A stretch of 33,986 nt of DNA from an uncultured Treponema sp. (lineage in GTDB: Bacteria; Spirochaetota; Spirochaetia; Treponematales; Treponemataceae), in NCBI GenBank assembly GCA_947174385.1, contig CAMWIU010000007.1, positions 1-33,986 of the forward strand, given 5' to 3'. Within the stretch, counting starts at the first letter, position 1, and every line of letters begins with the position of its first letter. The notes beneath the pieces are model-generated. The model had not been told where the DNA came from. It made no database searches and saw nothing but the letters and a program-made list of their open reading frames with translations. This document shows positions 32,186 through 33,986 of the stretch, one piece after another. Position numbers and translations under genes: made by a program.

Positions 32186-33370
32186 TTATGCAGCAAAGTT
32201 TATACTCTCCCCCGCCTGCCATTCGAACTTTCTTTCGGTCGGCGTAAGTCCGTTCAGGTCGTTCCATTTTTCCGCCCATGAATCTATGAATTTTTTGTTG
32301 TTTTTGTATAGCGCGCGGTTTTTGTGGCAGATGTCCGCCTTCCATTCGGGCAAGTCGTCAGTATCGTAAGTCGCCCTGAATTCCGAAAACCAAATGGGAA
32401 ATCCGATTACCGTCTCTTTTATTCCTTTGTAGAATTCGTCCCAGCAATTCAGGACTTTCTCCTCGTGCTCGCTGATTTTGTACTTTGGGTCGGGATGCTC
32501 GTCGATTATTCCCGCTTTGTAAATATCAAGGCTCTCTTTTTTTACGTGCGGAACGTTGAATTCCAATTTGCCGTCATAAATCTCTTTCCTGACCCCAAGG
32601 ATATAAACGCGCTCCCGAAGTTGTGGCACTCCCAGTTGATGCGGACTCATGAGCACTTCTTTGCAGTTATAACCCACCTCATCAAGAGTGTCCTTGATCA
32701 CCCTCCAGGTGTTTTTGTTGTCATGTGAAAGCAGGTTGCGGACATTTTCGAGAATTATGTAGTCAGGACGTATCTTTTCATTTTTTAAGATTCGCACTAT
32801 TTCAAAAAACAGAGTTCCCTTTGTTTGGTCGGTAAATCCCATTTGTTTTCCTGCTTTGGAAAACGTTTGGCAGGGAAAGCCTGCGCATAGCACGTCGTGC
32901 TTGGGAAAATCCTCGTCCTTAATTTTCGTGATGTCCTTGTTTGAGTCGATGCCATAGTTGTCTAGATAGGTGTCGATGGCAAAAGAATCGATTTCAGAAG
33001 AAAGAAGGCATTTTCCATTCAACTGGTGCATGGCTTGGTGAAAGCCACCGATTCCTGAAAACAAGTCTATGAAAGTGAAATACGGCTCCTTGGGCTGCGG
33101 GAAAGGGATTTTGAACAATTCCGGGAAAAGCGCGTGCAAGTCAAAATAGTTTTCCTCGCGTACCTCCAGTTCACCAAAAGAATTCGGCATCCTTTCTTTG
33201 CTTTTTAAATCCGCATATTTTCTTGCATAGAAAGCATTGGTCGATGGAGACTTTTTTGAATTTTTATTGATATAGTCTAATGTAATTTTATAGAAAGCAT
33301 CAGTCATGGGCTGTTTATTAAAATTTTGTGGAGTATGGTTTATTTGGTAAATACTTTCAGCGGAATTCAT
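32186..33370 (-). CDS. C5-cytosine DNA methyltransferase, C-terminally truncated
   Basis: A Dcm-type enzyme transfers methyl from SAM to cytosine C5 in DNA. Motif I FIDLFSGIGGFHQA (about residue 98), the catalytic Cys in GFPCQTFSKAG (motif IV), LENV (motif VI) and QLRERV (motif VIII) are present. The target-recognition region and motifs IX and X are not found. The chain ends at residue 394, shortly after a KFEWQAGE segment that I recall as lying before the C-terminal part in this kind of enzyme. It may be inactive, or a partner may supply the rest. The start has a TATAAT 6 nt upstream. Confidence 0.8.
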   Translation of the reverse strand: MNSAESIYQINHTPQNFNKQPMTDAFYKITLDYINKNSKKSPSTNAFYARKYADLKSKERMPNSFGELEVREENYFDLHALFPELFKIPFPQPKEPYFTFIDLFSGIGGFHQAMHQLNGKCLLSSEIDSFAIDTYLDNYGIDSNKDITKIKDEDFPKHDVLCAGFPCQTFSKAGKQMGFTDQTKGTLFFEIVRILKNEKIRPDYIILENVRNLLSHDNKNTWRVIKDTLDEVGYNCKEVLMSPHQLGVPQLRERVYILGVRKEIYDGKLEFNVPHVKKESLDIYKAGIIDEHPDPKYKISEHEEKVLNCWDEFYKGIKETVIGFPIWFSEFRATYDTDDLPEWKADICHKNRALYKNNKKFIDSWAEKWNDLNGLTPTERKFEWQAGESINFAA

Positions 33371-33376
33371 GGTTTT

Positions 33377-33387
33377 ATTATAGCAGA
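33377..33387 (-). promoter_or_regulatory. Extended -10 promoter of the methyltransferase
   Basis: On the minus strand TATAAT (33382-33377) preceded by TG is 6 nt before ATG 33370, which predicts transcription starting at the A of ATG. The nearby -35 candidate TTCAAT is weak. The promoter core TCTGCTATAAT is identical to that of the signal-peptidase-like gene. Confidence 0.55.
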
Positions 33388-33427
33388 TTTTATCATTTTA
33401 TTGAAGATGCCCGCGCGATTTTATGCC

Positions 33428-33760
33428 ATGCGGAAAAGCACTAGCGCTCGCCGTTTTTGGCAAACGCGCCTAAATCCGCGTCCACGACTGCGACATGCCC
33501 ATGTCCGAGCACGGTGCGCGAGAAAATCCCCAACGCGGACACGCTTTAGTCCCTGTCAGGGACGTGCGCATGTCCATGGCAGGGACTAAATGCAAAACAG
33601 TCCCCGCCATGGACAAAACATCACTTTTTTAAGCCCGCGCCGAATTTATTTGCGGAAATACGTAAAAATATTTGCGGAAAAACGTGTGCATATTTCCCGA
33701 AATACTCGCACGTATTTGCGGAAATACGTTTGCGTTTTTGCGGAAATAAATTCGAAAAAA
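33428..33760 (+). repeat. Structured dispersed repeat, copy 2 (right flank of restriction module)
   Basis: Same orientation as the copy at 30271-30576. Some hairpins are kept by paired changes: GACATG-CC-CATGTC (33492-33505) corresponds to GACATA-CT-TATGTC. GTCCCTG-T-CAGGGAC (33549-33563) has a longer stem. The third hairpin is expanded to GTCCATGGC...GCCATGGAC with an inner AGGGACT/AGTCCC stem (33572-33614). Base-paired changes support selection for folding. The 3' part is again a 22-bp array. Confidence 0.8.
33649..33754 (+). repeat. 22-bp tandem array inside repeat copy 2
   Basis: Units start at 33649, 33671, 33693, 33715 and (partial) 33737, matching the five units of copy 1 in order, with small differences in unit 3. 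The framing CGAATTTATTT (33641-33651) and AAATAAATTCG (33744-33754) are also kept. Confidence 0.8.
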
Positions 33761-33777
33761 GTGCTCCATGCGCACAT

Positions 33778-33986
33778 CTTCCAACATTTACATTTAAGAC
33801 ACCCTTCAATCGCGGTTAAAGACGTTCCAAAACGTACGTTGAAGACTCCCTTTAATTGCGGTTAAAGACCTTCCAAAACTTATATTACAGACACTCCAAA
33901 ATTTGCATTATGAGGATATCTATCATTTACATGAAAGAACCTCTAACACGTACGTGAAAGGACCTCTGACACTTAAGTGAAAGACC
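33778..33986. repeat. Degenerate 23-bp tandem array of near-palindromes, running off the window end
   Basis: Nine units of exactly 23 bp start at 33778, 33801, 33824, 33847, 33870, 33893, 33916, 33939 and 33962. Most end AAAGAC, AAGAC or a variant. Cores include perfect palindromes AACGTACGTT (33831-33840), CACGTACGTG (33947-33956) and CACTTAAGTG (33970-33979), where both arms change together. No coding sense, no identical repeats with distinct spacers. Its right end is not visible. Confidence 0.75.

Noticed and set aside
30271-33760. Integron attC sites or insertion sequence
   Set aside because: No integrase or transposase and no attC core pair were found. The repeats are direct rather than inverted.
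33590-33865. Protein-coding frame across repeat copy 2 and the 23-bp array
   Set aside because: The frame only follows the 22-bp and 23-bp repeats. Copy 1 gives a similar frame, there is no ribosome site and the product looks unlike any protein.
33778-33986. CRISPR array
   Set aside because: Units are 23 bp with no identical repeat and no spacer, and no cas gene is present in the window.
1-33986. tRNA or rRNA genes
   Set aside because: I saw no cloverleaf-like tRNA or rRNA core sequence, though only a covariance search would be decisive.

Overview
The window looks like a chromosomal segment of a Treponema-type spirochaete, probably a host-associated gut or rumen species. The evidence is the gene run rpsB-tsf-frr-uppS-cdsA-dxr-rseP, with no pyrH between tsf and frr, and a flagellar motor operon fliF-fliG-fliH-fliI-fliJ. 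A species cannot be named from the sequence alone.

The left two thirds (1-22136) is dense housekeeping sequence. First comes a plus-strand operon for translation factors, polyprenyl and phospholipid precursor synthesis, the MEP pathway and an RseP-type protease (1-5656). It is followed by a signal-peptidase-like gene and hemW, then a minus-strand pair (an FtsB/DivIC-like protein and a TsaC/YrdC protein), an aminotransferase and glycogen synthase. A minus-strand operon pyrG-lptC-lptA-lptB (11784-15745) diverges from the flagellar operon (15934-22136). Many neighbours overlap by 1-20 nt, so translation is probably coupled.

The right third (22137-33986) is accessory. The span 22170-30242 is a one-directional run of small membrane, secreted and immunity-like genes: a GAD-like/DUF1851 immunity protein, a YARHG protein, a protein with an NADase-type glycan-binding domain, a tandem SMI1/KNR4 (SUKH) protein and an ankyrin lipoprotein. 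Gene remnants lie between them. No matching toxin is visible. A minus-strand restriction-modification-like module (30722-33370) follows, with a C5-cytosine methyltransferase that appears to lack its C-terminal part. Two direct copies of a ~310-330 bp structured repeat (30271-30576 and 33428-33760) bracket this module. Each copy carries a 22-bp tandem array, and the second is followed by a separate 23-bp array of near-palindromes that runs off the window end.

The points most worth a second look are these. A 130-residue protein between fliF and fliG joins a FliG N-domain-like part to a FliF-tail-like end. The CTP synthase has Asp where the glutaminase nucleophile Cys belongs. The signal peptidase homologue lacks the catalytic Lys. 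Several genes have a -10 box only 6-9 nt before the start codon, which suggests leaderless mRNAs; three of these share an identical TTGCAA-N17-TATA(A/C)T layout. Finally, there are the repeat-flanked restriction module and the 23-bp palindromic array.
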